From the NCBI GenBank assembly GCA_963775245.1, contig CAVZID010000040.1, forward strand, positions 310,001-374,000: a DNA stretch of 64,000 nucleotides. The letters are read 5' to 3'. The stretch comes from CAVSWT01 sp963775245. GTDB lineage: Bacteria; Bacteroidota; Ignavibacteria; Ignavibacteriales; Ignavibacteriaceae. The translations under genes and the position numbers were made by a program. The notes beneath the pieces were generated by a model. It did not search any database, was not told the DNA's origin, and was given only the letters and a program-made list of their open reading frames with translations. Every line of letters starts with the position of its first letter. Positions within the stretch are counted from its first letter, which is position 1. Positions 1-11,487 of this stretch are shown here, piece by piece.

Positions 1-1733
1 GTTTATTAGGGAATTAAATATAATTGTTCTTAACCATCCGGCTATAATTACTTTTTAAACAAAGATAAATTTTCTGCTGACGACAAAATTATTATTAATG
101 GTAACAATTTTGGAACAACTGGCACAGTTAAATTTAATGATTTACAATCAAGTAACATAGAATCATGGACGAATACATCAATTAGATGCATAGCCCTTGA
201 AGGAATTGAAAATGGAAATATTTTTGTAAATAATTCAAACGGAAATAGCAACGGGTATCCTTATTCTGTAATTAGCTCAACTGGAAACCCGGAAATTATA
301 TCTCATATTCCTGATCAAACTATAAATCCAAGTGAAATTAAATTCATTGCGGAGCTTGATAATATCTTTTCAGACCCAAATGGAGAGATTTTAAATTATT
401 CTGTGACTTCTGAAAATAGTTTACTAAGCTATGATACTGATTCACTAACTTCAGGGAAATTATACTTAACAGCCAGTGAAACCTTACAAGGAAACACTAA
501 AGTAATTGTAACCGCGACTGATCCAACAAATAAATCTTTACCGGATACTTTTTTTGTTACCGTTCCTCCTCAAACCTACAGTATTAATGGAAATATAATA
601 TATGACAATGACCAGTTCTCACCAATTAACAATGTAACAGTGCAGCTTTATCAAAATCAAAACCCAATTAAATCAATTGAGGTTAACGGAAGTTTTTCAT
701 TTGGTTCGCTTCTTACAAACAATTATAAAATTATTCCTAAATCATCTACGACAAATTGGGGAGGCGTAAATTCAACCGATGCATTAAAGATTAGACAATA
801 TCTTGTAGGAAAATATTCTATAACCTCTCCACTCATATTACATGCTGCTGATAACAATGGAAGTGGAACTATCACTAGTTTAGACGCATTAAATATTAGA
901 AAAAGAATAGTTGGTTATATTACCAATTTTGATATTGGAGACTGGTGTTTTGATACTTTAAGTGTAACAGGTTTAAATAATAATATAATAGAGAATATTA
1001 AAGGCATTTGTGTTGGGGATATTAACAGCTCCTATGACCCGTCTCTAACTAAAACCATTTCAAATATAAATTTCGTTAATTCCAAAGCCATTGAAACTAC
1101 ACACGGGGCTGATGTAAATATTCCTGTTTACATACATAATGAAACTTTGATAGGTGCTATAACGTTATATTTAGGTTATCCAAAAGAGTCAATTGATTTT
1201 CTTGATTTAATTTCTAAAGCTGAAGGGTTAATGTACTCCGAAAAGGATGGAAAAATTACAATAGCATGGGATGACTTAAATCCAATTAATTTAAAGGATG
1301 ACGAACCTTTGTTAAATCTAAAATTCAAATTAAAAGACAGCTTTAAGGTGGGACTGTTAAATTTTTCAGTTGATCCTCAAAGCGAGTTTGCTGATGAGAA
1401 TGCAGATGTTATTAAAAATCTAAAAATTGATATTCCTTCTATCAAATTAACATTACCAACAGAATATCAACTAGTTCAAAATTATCCTAATCCTTTTAAC
1501 CCAAGCACAACAGTAAAATATGATTTGCCCGAAGATGGATTTGTTAGTATTGAAATATTTAATGTGTTGGGTCAAAAAGTTATTACTTTGGTAAATAAAA
1601 AAGAATCTGCTGGATCATATAGGTTGAATTTAACGCACAAAATTTAGCAAGCGGTATTTATATATATAGGTTAAATGTAAAGGGAACATCTAAGAGCTTC
1701 ACTACAGCAAAGAAAATGCTGCTTTTGAAATAA
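1..1733 (+). CDS. T9SS-exported dockerin/cohesin-like surface protein, 5' truncated, frameshifted
   Basis: This is the 3' part of a large secreted protein that runs off the left edge. In order it shows an IPT/TIG-like segment (IIINGNNFG, about bases 85-130), a cadherin-like stretch, a short carboxypeptidase-like fold, and a dockerin-like pair of Ca-binding repeats (DNNGSGTITSLDALNIRK; GDINSSYDP, about 760-1060). A cohesin-like beta domain (about 1100-1440) and a T9SS C-terminal sorting domain with NYPNPFNPST (about 1470-1733) follow. The frame changes twice. Near 51-57 the preceding frame ends in a T5 run. Near 1635-1645 one missing T splits the sorting domain; the last part (SGIYIYRLN...KKMLLLK) is in another frame and ends at 1731-1733. 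One gene with two indels is the simplest reading. The role is probably surface attachment or scaffolding; no catalytic domain is visible. Confidence 0.75.
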
Positions 1734-1787
1734 GAGAAAACTTCATTGGAAAAATTATCTTTTAACTTTTAATATTTGGAATAAACA

Positions 1788-4700
1788 ATGAAAAACCTTC
1801 TTTTTTTAATTATAAGTTTAATTTTAGTTTCATCAAGAATAAATGCACAATCAATGACTGTCTCTGCAGGAGACGTAACTGCAATATCAGGAGACAGTGT
1901 TATTATACCTATTGATGTAAAAAACTTTTCAAATGTGGGCGCTATAACTATTAAAATACAATATGATGCTGGTGTTTTAACCTGGGGAAGGGCTTTAAAT
2001 TGGGATTCTCAAATTCCCGGGGTATTAGTAGGAATAGCTAATAATGAACTTGTAATTGCATGGGATGGAACAGCAGGGGTAAACATCGCAGATGGTAAAT
2101 TATTGGATTTAAAATTCTTATATAATGGTGGAAACAGCACAATAAATTTTTCAACTTCAGAATGTGAAATAGCAAATACAAATGGAGATGTTTTACAAGT
2201 AACCTATCAAAACGGCAGCGTTAGTCAAGCTGCACTTGAGCCCCAGATAAATATAAATCCTCAATCTCATAATTTTGGAAATGTAACAATTGGACAATAT
2301 CTTGAAACAAATTTTACAATCGAAAATAATGGGAACACAAATTTAACTGGCAATGTAAGCCTTTCAAATACCAGCATAGCAGATTTTGCACTAGTTTCAG
2401 GCAATGGAAATTTTGATATTCCAGCAGGTGAAAATAAGGTTATTACGGTTAGATTTGAACCAACTTCAAAAGGATTAGAAGCCGGTTCACTAGTGATTAC
2501 ACATAACGCAAGCAATATTTCGTCTCCTCAGAATGTACCTCTTAGTGGGACTGGGGTTACACAAACAATTAATGTAAATCCATCCACACTACCTAACTTT
2601 GGTAATATAGTTGTTGGGCAAACATCCCCAACAAAGAATTATATTTTAACTGGAAGTAATTTAACTTCTAATATCAATATTCAAGCACCGAATGGATTTG
2701 AAATATCATTAAATAGTAATAATAATTTTTCAAAATCACTTTCCATAACCCCTAGTAATGGTTCTGTTTCTTCAACTACTATTTATGTGCATTTTAAACC
2801 TGATTCTGTAAAAACATATACCAGAAAAATAATTCATTCCTCTGATGGGGCAGAAAATGTTGAAGTTTCTGTTAACGGCACCGGAATAAATCCATCAACT
2901 CCATATTTTTCAATTAGCCCTGATAGCTGGGATAATAACAATGTACCTATCGGTCAATCATTACAAAAAGATTTTACAATAAGTAATACTGGAAATGCTG
3001 GGATGAATGGAGTAGTCAGCCTACTTAATAAAAGCAATAGTGATTTTCAAATCATTTCAGGAGAGGGCTCATATAATATTCTTCAGGCGGGACTAAAGTT
3101 GTTACAGTACAGTTTGAGCCAACTTCAGAAGGATTAAAAACCGATTCGATAGAAATTACACATAATGCAAATAATATTTCTACGCCTGTTTATATTCTTT
3201 TAAGTGGTACTGGTTATCATCCACAACCTAATATTGAAACTTCTACAAATTCTTTACCGAATTTTGAAAATACTGAACTTGGGCAAGTCTCACCTGTAAA
3301 AAATTATACTGTTTCAGGAAGAAATCTAACATCAAATTTAAATATTCAAGCTCCTAATGGATTTGAAATTTCATTGAATAGTAATACTAATTTTACAAAA
3401 TCAATATCTCTTCCACCAAATAATGGAGATGTTTCTTTAACCCAAATTTATGTACACTTTAAACCGGATTCAGCAATTGTTTATTCCAGAAATATATTGA
3501 ACTATTCTTCCGGTGCAGATAATGTTGAGGTTTCTATTAGCGGTACAGGGATATTGCCCGTAGTAACTCCCAATGCCCCAATATTATCTTCTCCAGATAG
3601 TGGAGCGGCGAATCAGAGCGTAATATTAAAGTTAAAATGGAATTCTTCTAATGGAGCAGATAAATATTCAGTGCAAGTTAGTATTGATGAAAATTTTTTA
3701 AACCAAATAGTTGACCAGGATAACTTAACCTCACTTGAATATCAAATTAACTCTGGAACTCTTTCATACAAGACAAAATATTTTTGGAGAGTTAAAGCAG
3801 AAAACAGTGCCGGAACAAGTATTTGGAGTGACATTTGGCTATTTACTACTGAAGCAGAACCATTGACAAAACCGGATATTCCTACATTAGTCAGTCCTTC
3901 TAACAGCGCTGTTGGTCAAGACTTGAATCTAACATTAGATTGGAATGATGCTGCGAGAGCCGCTAGTTATAATTTACTTATTTCTGATAATTCTAACTTT
4001 TCAGATACAGTTTTCTATCAAAGTAATATAAGTGGTTCAGAATACTATGTGCCGCAAGAAAAGCTTAATTACAACACTAAGTATTATTGGCAAGTCAATG
4101 CAGTTAACAATGCTGGGAAAAGTGGATGGAGCTCTGCTTGGTCTTTTACAACAAAAGACGAAGAACTTTTTACCGAAATGAATTTTTCCTTACAAGGAGT
4201 TGATGGAGGCTCTGTTGATTGGGGAGATTATGATAATGATGGAGATTTAGATATAGTAATTGCAGGCAATAAGGATATATTACCCTTTACGAGAATCTAT
4301 AGAAACGATGGAAATAAATTTACACCTATGACATCAATTGATATTACATCCGTTGGTAATAGTTGTGTTAAATGGGGTGATTATAATAATGATGGGTTTT
4401 TAGATTTAATAATAACTGGTAGTACTGGAAGTGCATCAATAACAAAATTATATAAAAACAATGGTGATGGAACATTTCAAGAAGATACATTAGCTAATAT
4501 AATTGGAGTTAGTTATAGTTCTGCCGCATGGGGTGACTATGATAATGACGGTGATCTTGATTTGCTTATAACTGGAGATAGTGGAGGTAATCGTATCTCA
4601 AAAGTATTTAGTAATAATGGTGATGGTTCCTTTACAGAATTATCAAAAGAATCTTTAACAGGAATATCAAGCGGTTCAGGAACCTGGGCTGATTATGATA

Positions 4701-5923
4701 ATGATGGTGATTTAGATATCCTTCTATGCGGAGCAACGGGTGATGCAAATAATAGCAGGGTATGTAAAATTTATAAAAATAATGGTGACAGCACTTTTAC
4801 ACAACAATCACAAATTTCTTTGACTGGTTTGTCCAGCAATGCAAGCATGTTAGCTTGGGGGGATTATAATAATGATGGATATTTGGATATTTTATTATCC
4901 GGACATACAGGCTCTGAAAGAATGGCCATAATTTATAAAAATAATGGCAATGGTACTTTTACTGAATTGGACGGTCTTCCGTTTACCGCAGTAAACTATA
5001 GTTCTGTTTCGTGGGGGGATTACAATAATGACGGATACCTTGACGTTTTATTAACTGGATACGCAAAAGGTCCAAGAATAACAAAAGTATATAAAAACAA
5101 TTCAGACAATACTTTTTCAGAAGTAACAGGACTCTCTTTAACCGGTGTAAATTATAGCTCTGTTACTTGGGTAGATTATGATAATGATGGTGATTTAGAT
5201 ATCTTAATAACAGGATATGATGGAACGAATAAAGTAACTAAAATATATCGTAATAATTCTAAATACAAAAATAATGTCCCATCAACACCTTCCAATTTAA
5301 ATTCTTTAGTTAATAGTGACCTCAGCATTACATTAACTTGGGATAAAAGTAATGACAGCGAAACTCTTCAAAATGGATTAAGTTATAATCTAATGATAGG
5401 GACATCAGCAGATATACCAGATATTCTGTCCCCAATGTCTGACTTGAGCACTGGTTTTAGGAGAGTTGTAAGATTAGGGAATGCACAAACAAATAGTTAC
5501 ACAATAAACGGACTTCCGGATGGAAAATACTTTTGGAGTGTCCAAGCTATTGATGCTACATATAAAGGCTCTCTATTCGCTCCTGAAAAAAGTTTTAATA
5601 TAATAACTTCAGTCGATGATGAATTTTCATCAAAGTTTCCAACGGAATATAAATTATTTAATAATTATCCCAATCCTTTTAACCCAAGTACTACCATTTC
5701 ATATCAAATTCCTGAAGCCTCTTTTATCAATCTAAAAATATGTAATTCTATAGGTCAGGAAATAGGTTTATTGGTAAGCACAGAAAAATCTGCTGGTCGA
5801 TATACCGTAAATTTCATTGCCGATAATCTTTCCAGTGGGATTTATTTTTATAAATTAGACGCACAATCAAAAATTTCGGGAAAACATTTTATTAAGGTTG
5901 GGAAGATGATTCTATTGAAATAA
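1788..5923 (+). CDS. Cohesin / choice-of-anchor D / FN3 / FG-GAP repeat T9SS surface protein (one frameshift)
   Basis: A signal peptide (MKNLLFLIISLILVSS...NAQ) precedes a cohesin-like domain (residues about 22-145). Ig-like choice-of-anchor D repeats follow (SHNFGNVTIGQ... and a second copy), interleaved with LPNFGNIVVGQ-type repeats. Next come two fibronectin III modules (FWRVKAENSAGTSIWS; YWQVNAVNNAGKSGWS), seven FG-GAP/VCBS calcium repeats of the form GDYDNDGDLDILITG (bases about 4210-5230), another FN3-like module and a T9SS sorting domain (NNYPNPFNPSTT). The frame breaks near 3090 in a G run: before it the protein reads SGEGSYNI, after it TKVVTVQFEPTSEG in the next frame. Repeat homology runs straight across, so I annotate one gene. 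Its neighbour at 1-1733 carries a dockerin-like domain, so a cohesin-dockerin partnership is possible. A hairpin terminator follows at 5951. Confidence 0.82.
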
Positions 5924-5950
5924 TTATTTTGTAAATAAGTATATAAATTT

Positions 5951-5977
5951 AGGCAGTCTATTAGGCTGCCTTTTTTT
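5951..5977 (+). terminator. Rho-independent terminator after the FG-GAP gene
   Basis: The inverted repeat AGGCAG ... CTGCCT is followed directly by seven T. It lies 27 bases after the stop codon of the preceding gene. Confidence 0.8.
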
Positions 5978-6145
5978 AATCTAACAATCTGTAATCTCAT
6001 TTTGAATTGTTATTATTAAGTTACAATTAAAATTTGAATAAAAATTATTTTATTAAATAATATTGATTTATTTGATTTTAATGAACATATTAGTGACATA
6101 AAGAAATGTTCATTTGATTTTAGTTTTTAATTGTCACACTTGACA

Positions 6146-6191
6146 TTATTTGTAATCAGCCGGTCGGCGGTTCAAATCCGTCCGCCAGCTC
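6146..6191 (+). tRNA. tRNA-Thr(TGT) 3' fragment, likely attachment-site scar
   Basis: The sequence reads as the 3' part of a tRNA. It has an anticodon-loop-like ATTTGTAAT, the 3' anticodon strand CAG, a variable loop CCGGTC, a T arm GGCGG-TTCAAAT-CCGTC, and the 3' acceptor strand CGCCAGC. I read it as threonine TGT from resemblance to known bacterial tRNA-Thr. The D arm, 5' anticodon strand and 5' acceptor strand (expected GCTGGCG) are absent upstream, so it cannot fold into a tRNA. Such 3' halves are typical leftovers of integrase recombination into tRNA genes. Confidence 0.75.
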
Positions 6192-6197
6192 AAAAAG

Positions 6198-6229
6198 ATG
6201 CGAAAATAATTTGTTTTCGCATTTTTATT
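6198..6229 (+). terminator. Rho-independent terminator downstream of the tRNA fragment
   Basis: A nine-base-pair stem, ATGCGAAAA / TTTTCGCAT (6198-6206 and 6214-6222), is followed by a T-rich tail. It sits 7 bases after the tRNA fragment and probably terminated the original tRNA gene. Confidence 0.75.
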
Positions 6230-6262
6230 TTAAATGGTTTCATTTAGTTTTATATTTTACTG

Positions 6263-8398
6263 ATGAAATTATTATTCCTTCTAATATCTCTTTCGTTTTT
6301 ATCTATTTGTTATTCTCAATCCAATTATAACATTGATAAATTTGAATATCTTTCACCTGTTCCCAGTTCAAAATATTTATCTCCAAGCACAAATATTATA
6401 ATCCGATTTGGTGAAGCATTGAAAAATTTTAATGTTAATAATTCTTCACTTGTAAATGTCGATGGATATTTAAGTGGGCATCATGAGGGAAGTCTCTATA
6501 TAACAAAAGACTCTAAGACGATAGTCTTTAATCCTTATATTCTCTTTACGAATGGAGAAATAGTTGAAGTAAAATTATCAAGTGGGTTGAAAACAATTGC
6601 CGATACAAAAGTTGACTCATTAAGTTTTTATTTTTTAATCTCAAATAAATCTAGCTCATCAAATATTCTTTTGGGTTCTGTTGATTTTGATCAAAGTCTG
6701 AAAGTGGGAAATAATTTTTCAAGAAATATTCAATCAGATATTGATACACATTTGTTAATTCCCTCCGATTTTCCTAAAGTTTACATCAGTAATAAGAATA
6801 CAAAAGATGGTAATTATTTCCTTGGAATAAATCAAAACTCATCTAATTATTTATCAATATTGGATTATAATGGAATTCCATTGTTTTATAAAAGAAATTT
6901 ACCCAGGGTTTATGATTTCAAAATTCAGCCTTCCGGATTAATTACATATTTTGATGCTAGCAAAAATAAGTTTTATGGAATGGATAGTTTATATCAAGTA
7001 GTAGATAGCTTTTATTGCAGAAACGGATATTGGACCAATTATCATGATTTACAAGTTCTTCCCGATGGACATTCTTTTGTGGTCTCATTAGATCCTCAGA
7101 AGATCCAAATGGATACTGTTAAACCAGGAATATATACGAATGCTACAGTTATTGGTAATGTGATTCAAGAAGTAAATGAAGATAACGTTGTTGTTTGGCA
7201 ATGGAGAACCTGGGACCATTATAAAATAACAGATGCGGATTCAAGCGTCGTTGATTTTTATCAGAATGTACTGGAATATACTCATATAAATTCAATTGAT
7301 GTAGTTGATAAAGATAGAATAATATTCTCAGTTAAAGATTTTAATGAAATAACTGAGGTTGATAGGAACACCGGCAAAATAAATTGGCGTTTTGGAGGTT
7401 ACAATAATCAGTTTAAATATTCCGGCGGGTATACTAATTTTCAATTGCAGCATGATGCGCGTCTAACTAATGGAAATAATTTAACTATTTTTGATAATCA
7501 TAATACTGAACCCGATCAAAATTCTAGAGCATTGATTTTTAGTATCGATGAACAAAATAAAACAGCTAATTTAATAAAAATTATTCCCCATAAACCTGAT
7601 GTTGCTTCCCGGAATATGGGAAATATACAGGCCACTTCTAAAGGGAACTTTGTTATTGGCTGGGGAAATACTTCGGGAAATTCTTTTTATATGAGTGAAG
7701 CAGATAATAACGGAGCTACAATCAGTAATGATTCGTTAGTAGGTAAAACATTTGTATATAGCTATCGCGCGTTTAAATTTCCTTGGAAAACGAGGATAAT
7801 TACTGCTAACAAAGATTCAATAATTTTTAATACTTATTCAAAGCAGTCTTTTGCAATTGATTCAATCGAAATTAAAAATAATTCTCTCGCTTCTATAGAT
7901 ATTGATAGTGTTTATTTTATGAAAAAGTATTTCAAATGCTCGGATGTTTTCCCGGTTCATATACCCCCAGAGAAAAAACGTTACCTGCATTTTACATTTG
8001 AAAGTGTTAATGAAAATGCTGTTACAGATACGGTCTATGTAGTTTCAAGTCAAAATGATATAATGGCATCATTACCAATAATTTTTATAGGAAAAGTTAT
8101 TACAGGTATACATGATAGGAATTTAAATAATCCAAATTATTTTTCTTTATCACAAAATTATCCGAATCCATTTAATCCGAATACTATCATTAAATGGCAG
8201 TCACCAATTAGCGGTATACAAATATTGAAAGTGTACAATGTTCTTGGAGAAGAAGTTAAAACTTTAATGAATGAATTTAAGCCAGCAGGGAAGTATGAAG
8301 TTGAATTTAATGCATCTAATTTTTCCAGCGGAATTTATTTCTATAAGCTGAGTATAGGTAACTATATTCAAACGAAAAAGATGTTGTATCTAAAATAA
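6263..8398 (+). CDS. T9SS-exported arylsulfotransferase (ASST)-like protein
   Basis: The 711-residue product has a signal peptide (about 1-18), an N-terminal Ig-like SbsA/Big_5-type domain (about 30-125), and an ASST-like beta-propeller region (about 165-510). The propeller shows repeated His-containing blades: YHDLQVLPDGH, VVWQWRTWDHY, HINSIDVVDKD, INWRFGG, QHDARLTNGNN. The C-terminal T9SS sorting domain reads QNYPNPFNPNT. In the family these proteins move sulfuryl groups between phenolic compounds, but sulfotransfer by T9SS-tailed members is an inference; several propeller enzymes share this fold. It is followed after 191 bases by a larger paralogue on the same strand. Confidence 0.75.
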   Translation: MKLLFLLISLSFLSICYSQSNYNIDKFEYLSPVPSSKYLSPSTNIIIRFGEALKNFNVNNSSLVNVDGYLSGHHEGSLYITKDSKTIVFNPYILFTNGEIVEVKLSSGLKTIADTKVDSLSFYFLISNKSSSSNILLGSVDFDQSLKVGNNFSRNIQSDIDTHLLIPSDFPKVYISNKNTKDGNYFLGINQNSSNYLSILDYNGIPLFYKRNLPRVYDFKIQPSGLITYFDASKNKFYGMDSLYQVVDSFYCRNGYWTNYHDLQVLPDGHSFVVSLDPQKIQMDTVKPGIYTNATVIGNVIQEVNEDNVVVWQWRTWDHYKITDADSSVVDFYQNVLEYTHINSIDVVDKDRIIFSVKDFNEITEVDRNTGKINWRFGGYNNQFKYSGGYTNFQLQHDARLTNGNNLTIFDNHNTEPDQNSRALIFSIDEQNKTANLIKIIPHKPDVASRNMGNIQATSKGNFVIGWGNTSGNSFYMSEADNNGATISNDSLVGKTFVYSYRAFKFPWKTRIITANKDSIIFNTYSKQSFAIDSIEIKNNSLASIDIDSVYFMKKYFKCSDVFPVHIPPEKKRYLHFTFESVNENAVTDTVYVVSSQNDIMASLPIIFIGKVITGIHDRNLNNPNYFSLSQNYPNPFNPNTIIKWQSPISGIQILKVYNVLGEEVKTLMNEFKPAGKYEVEFNASNFSSGIYFYKLSIGNYIQTKKMLYLK

Positions 8399-8589
8399 AT
8401 AATATATCTTTCTTTAAAGAAATTATTTCTAATAATTTTGTTTTATTATAATGTTTTAAAAAAGGTATTATTAAATAGAAAACAATAATTCTTTTTTATT
8501 GTTTAAAATTTAAGATAAAACTGTCCATATTAATTTGAACATATACTAAAAATTTAATTTTCACAGTTTAAATACTTTAAGGAATTTAA

Positions 8590-11487
8590 ATGTTAAAAAA
8601 TATCATTTTTACATTAACAACTTTGGTACTTTCTAATATTGTTATTTTTTCACAGTCGTTTGAATATATCTCTCCTAAAAATAATTCAAAATATGTATCG
8701 CTAAGCAATAATATAATTTTAAAGTCTTTTGAATTTATAGATGAATCGAGTATTACTCAAAATGAATTTATTGTTAGAGGCAGTAAAAGTGGAATTCATA
8801 ATGGCAGTGTAAAATTATCTGATGATGGCAAAACAATTTTATATATACCTAAAATTAAATTTTTACCAAATGAGAAAGTTAATATTGAAATTAAACCAGG
8901 AATAAAAACCATATCAGGTAAAGAGTTTTCAGAAACTTCTTTTCATTTTCAAACCACCAGGTTATCCCATCCAATTGATGAACAAAGTTTATTGTTTGCG
9001 AATAATACACAAATCAATAATAGTAATGGTTCAGAAAAATATAAAAGTATAAATCCACGTAGTGAAACTTCAGATACGCTGCCTTCTGATTTTCCTGAAA
9101 TCCAAATTGATTCATCAAATGGTCCGGCAGATGGGGAAATTTTTATTGCTAACAAACCTGCAAAAAGTGGAACTCCTTATGGCAATTATTTAATAATCGC
9201 AGATAATAATGGCAATGTAATTAAATACAAAAAATTTGATACACCAGAATCTAATTTTAGAGTTTTGCCGAATGGCGATTTAATGACCTCAGAAAACGGA
9301 AGGCATCTTTTACTTGATACTTCATTGACAGTAATTGATACTTTCAAATGTGGTAATGGGTATATAGCGGATTCTCATGACTTTCTGCTTCTTCCAAATG
9401 GACATGCACTTCTGTTTGCTACTGATCCCCAGCCTATGGATATGAGCAAAATTGTTGAAGGAGGAAGGCCAGATGCTACGGTTGTTGGTGCTGTAGTTCA
9501 AGAACTTGACGCCAATAAGAATGTTGTCTTTCAATGGAGGACTTTGGATTATATTCCTGTAACAGCTTCATATTTTGATTTGACGCAAAAAAATATTCCA
9601 TATGGACATGCTAATTCAATTGAAATTGATCAAGATGGGAATATACTTTTTTCGCTTAGATATCTTTCTGCAATTGTGAAAATTAATAGAAATACTGGTG
9701 ATATAATGTGGGTACTTGGAGGAAAGTTAAACCAATTTAAATTTATAGGCGAACATCCCGAAAATGCTCCAACTTATTTCTCAAATCAACATAATATTAA
9801 CATTTTAGCTAACGGCAATTTACTAATGTTTGATAATGGGGATGATCACTCACCTAGATACTCTAGGGCTGTAGAATACAAATTAAATTTAGATGATACC
9901 ACTGCTACAATGGTTTGGGAGTATGATCATGGGAAAACAATATATACTAGCTCAGGCGGTTCTGTACAAAGATTACCTAATGGAAATACTGTTATCGGTT
10001 GGAGCAGACCGCCAGGCGGCATATATCATCCAACATATACAGAAGTTAAAGACACAAATATAGTTCTTGAAATGTCTTTTAAAGATCAAGATGGACAATT
10101 TTCTTATCGATCATTTAAATTTCCATGGCGCAGTCAGCTCCCTGAAGAATCTTATGTTTTTATAGATCCTCAACAAGAAAATACTTATCCTAATCCTCTT
10201 AATACGACAAGCAAAATAGGAGTTTATACAACTTTCAGTGAGCTCAAGGCCGATAGCTATTCTGAAGTTCACGTTAAAAGATATAACTATTCGCCTATTA
10301 ATCCTGCATTTAGTGCGGATGCTCCAATCGTTTATCCTAACTATTTTACAATATCAAATTATCAAGGGGTAAATTCATATAAGGGTATGATTACCATCGA
10401 GTTGGAATATTTTCCAGGAATTATTGATCCTGCAAAAACAAAAGTGTATTTCCGAAAAGAAGAGGGTGAACAATTTATTCCATTATCTACAAGTTATGAC
10501 TCTTCTTATAAATTCAATAATAAGACTTTAGGGAAGGTATTATTAGTAAATGCTGATACCACATATTTCGGTGACTTTCTTTTTGGAACCCCTCAATCAG
10601 TTGATTCAGCATATACACCTGTTGCTTTTTCGCCGGCAGATAGCGAATATGTTAATGGCAATCAGCCAGTCAAATTTATTTGGGGAACTCGAGGTATCGT
10701 ATCAACTTTTAATTTTCAAGTTGCCACAGATTCATCATTTAATAATTTAATAACTAATAAATCTAACCTAACTTCTTATGTCTATTTAGATAGCCTTGAT
10801 AACAATACTCATTATTTTTGGAGGGTAAAAAATACAAATTCATTAGGAACAAGTAACTGGTCAAAGACCTCAAGGCTATTTACAACTTCACCTTTTATTA
10901 AAATAACTTCTCCTAATGGAGGTGAAATTGTATATTCAGATTCAACTTATATTATCAGATGGCAGGATAATATTTCAGATGAAGTTGAAATTGATTTAAT
11001 ATTAAATGACACTACTTATTTGGTAATCGGAAATTCAGTTTCTTCACCAACAAATGCTTTTCTCTGGAATGTTCAGGATACATTAAGCGGTTCAGGATTT
11101 AAAATAAAGATTACTAGTAAAAATGATACAAATTTAATTTCAGTTAGTGAAAATACTTTTATTATTAATAAAATTACCGGCGTAAGAATAAAAAATTCTA
11201 CCGTAAGAGAATTTAAACTTTATCAAAATTATCCAAATCCTTTTAATCCGGAAACTAATATAAAATTTTCCGTTGCAAAAGCATCAAACATTCAGATCAT
11301 TGTTTATAATTCAATTGGGCAATATGTTACAACTGTAATAAAAAAGGAAAAAGATTTAGGGAACTACTCCATAAAATTTGATGGGAGTAGCTTTGCAAGC
11401 GGGGTTTATTTTTATTCATTTATAGCTAAACCATTAGACGGCAGTCCTTTATATAGAGATGTTGGAAAAATGATTCTTATAAAATAA
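8590..11487 (+). CDS. T9SS-exported arylsulfotransferase (ASST)-like protein, long paralogue
   Basis: The 965-residue product shares the plan of the upstream gene: signal peptide, SbsA-like Ig domain (SPKNNSKYVSLSNNI...), and ASST-like propeller with matching motifs (SHDFLLLPNGH, FQWRTLDYI, HANSIEIDQDG, IMWVLGG, QHNINILANGN). It adds a beta-sandwich insert (about 540-660), a fibronectin III module (FWRVKNTNSLGTSNWS), a SPNGGE...IRW Ig-like module of the Kre9/KNH type, and a T9SS sorting domain (QNYPNPFNPETN). The start is supported by AAGGA nine bases upstream. The tandem arrangement indicates gene duplication followed by domain gain in this copy. The substrate is unknown. Confidence 0.75.
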   Translation: MLKNIIFTLTTLVLSNIVIFSQSFEYISPKNNSKYVSLSNNIILKSFEFIDESSITQNEFIVRGSKSGIHNGSVKLSDDGKTILYIPKIKFLPNEKVNIEIKPGIKTISGKEFSETSFHFQTTRLSHPIDEQSLLFANNTQINNSNGSEKYKSINPRSETSDTLPSDFPEIQIDSSNGPADGEIFIANKPAKSGTPYGNYLIIADNNGNVIKYKKFDTPESNFRVLPNGDLMTSENGRHLLLDTSLTVIDTFKCGNGYIADSHDFLLLPNGHALLFATDPQPMDMSKIVEGGRPDATVVGAVVQELDANKNVVFQWRTLDYIPVTASYFDLTQKNIPYGHANSIEIDQDGNILFSLRYLSAIVKINRNTGDIMWVLGGKLNQFKFIGEHPENAPTYFSNQHNINILANGNLLMFDNGDDHSPRYSRAVEYKLNLDDTTATMVWEYDHGKTIYTSSGGSVQRLPNGNTVIGWSRPPGGIYHPTYTEVKDTNIVLEMSFKDQDGQFSYRSFKFPWRSQLPEESYVFIDPQQENTYPNPLNTTSKIGVYTTFSELKADSYSEVHVKRYNYSPINPAFSADAPIVYPNYFTISNYQGVNSYKGMITIELEYFPGIIDPAKTKVYFRKEEGEQFIPLSTSYDSSYKFNNKTLGKVLLVNADTTYFGDFLFGTPQSVDSAYTPVAFSPADSEYVNGNQPVKFIWGTRGIVSTFNFQVATDSSFNNLITNKSNLTSYVYLDSLDNNTHYFWRVKNTNSLGTSNWSKTSRLFTTSPFIKITSPNGGEIVYSDSTYIIRWQDNISDEVEIDLILNDTTYLVIGNSVSSPTNAFLWNVQDTLSGSGFKIKITSKNDTNLISVSENTFIINKITGVRIKNSTVREFKLYQNYPNPFNPETNIKFSVAKASNIQIIVYNSIGQYVTTVIKKEKDLGNYSIKFDGSSFASGVYFYSFIAKPLDGSPLYRDVGKMILIK

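Larger units (their letters stand above)
5924..6262. other. Intergenic region with terminator, tRNA scar and second terminator
   Basis: No ORF is present. The 339 bases hold the terminator at 5951, an AT-rich stretch, the tRNA-Thr 3' fragment at about 6146-6191, and the hairpin at 6198-6229, which ends 34 bases before the next gene. Confidence 0.8.
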
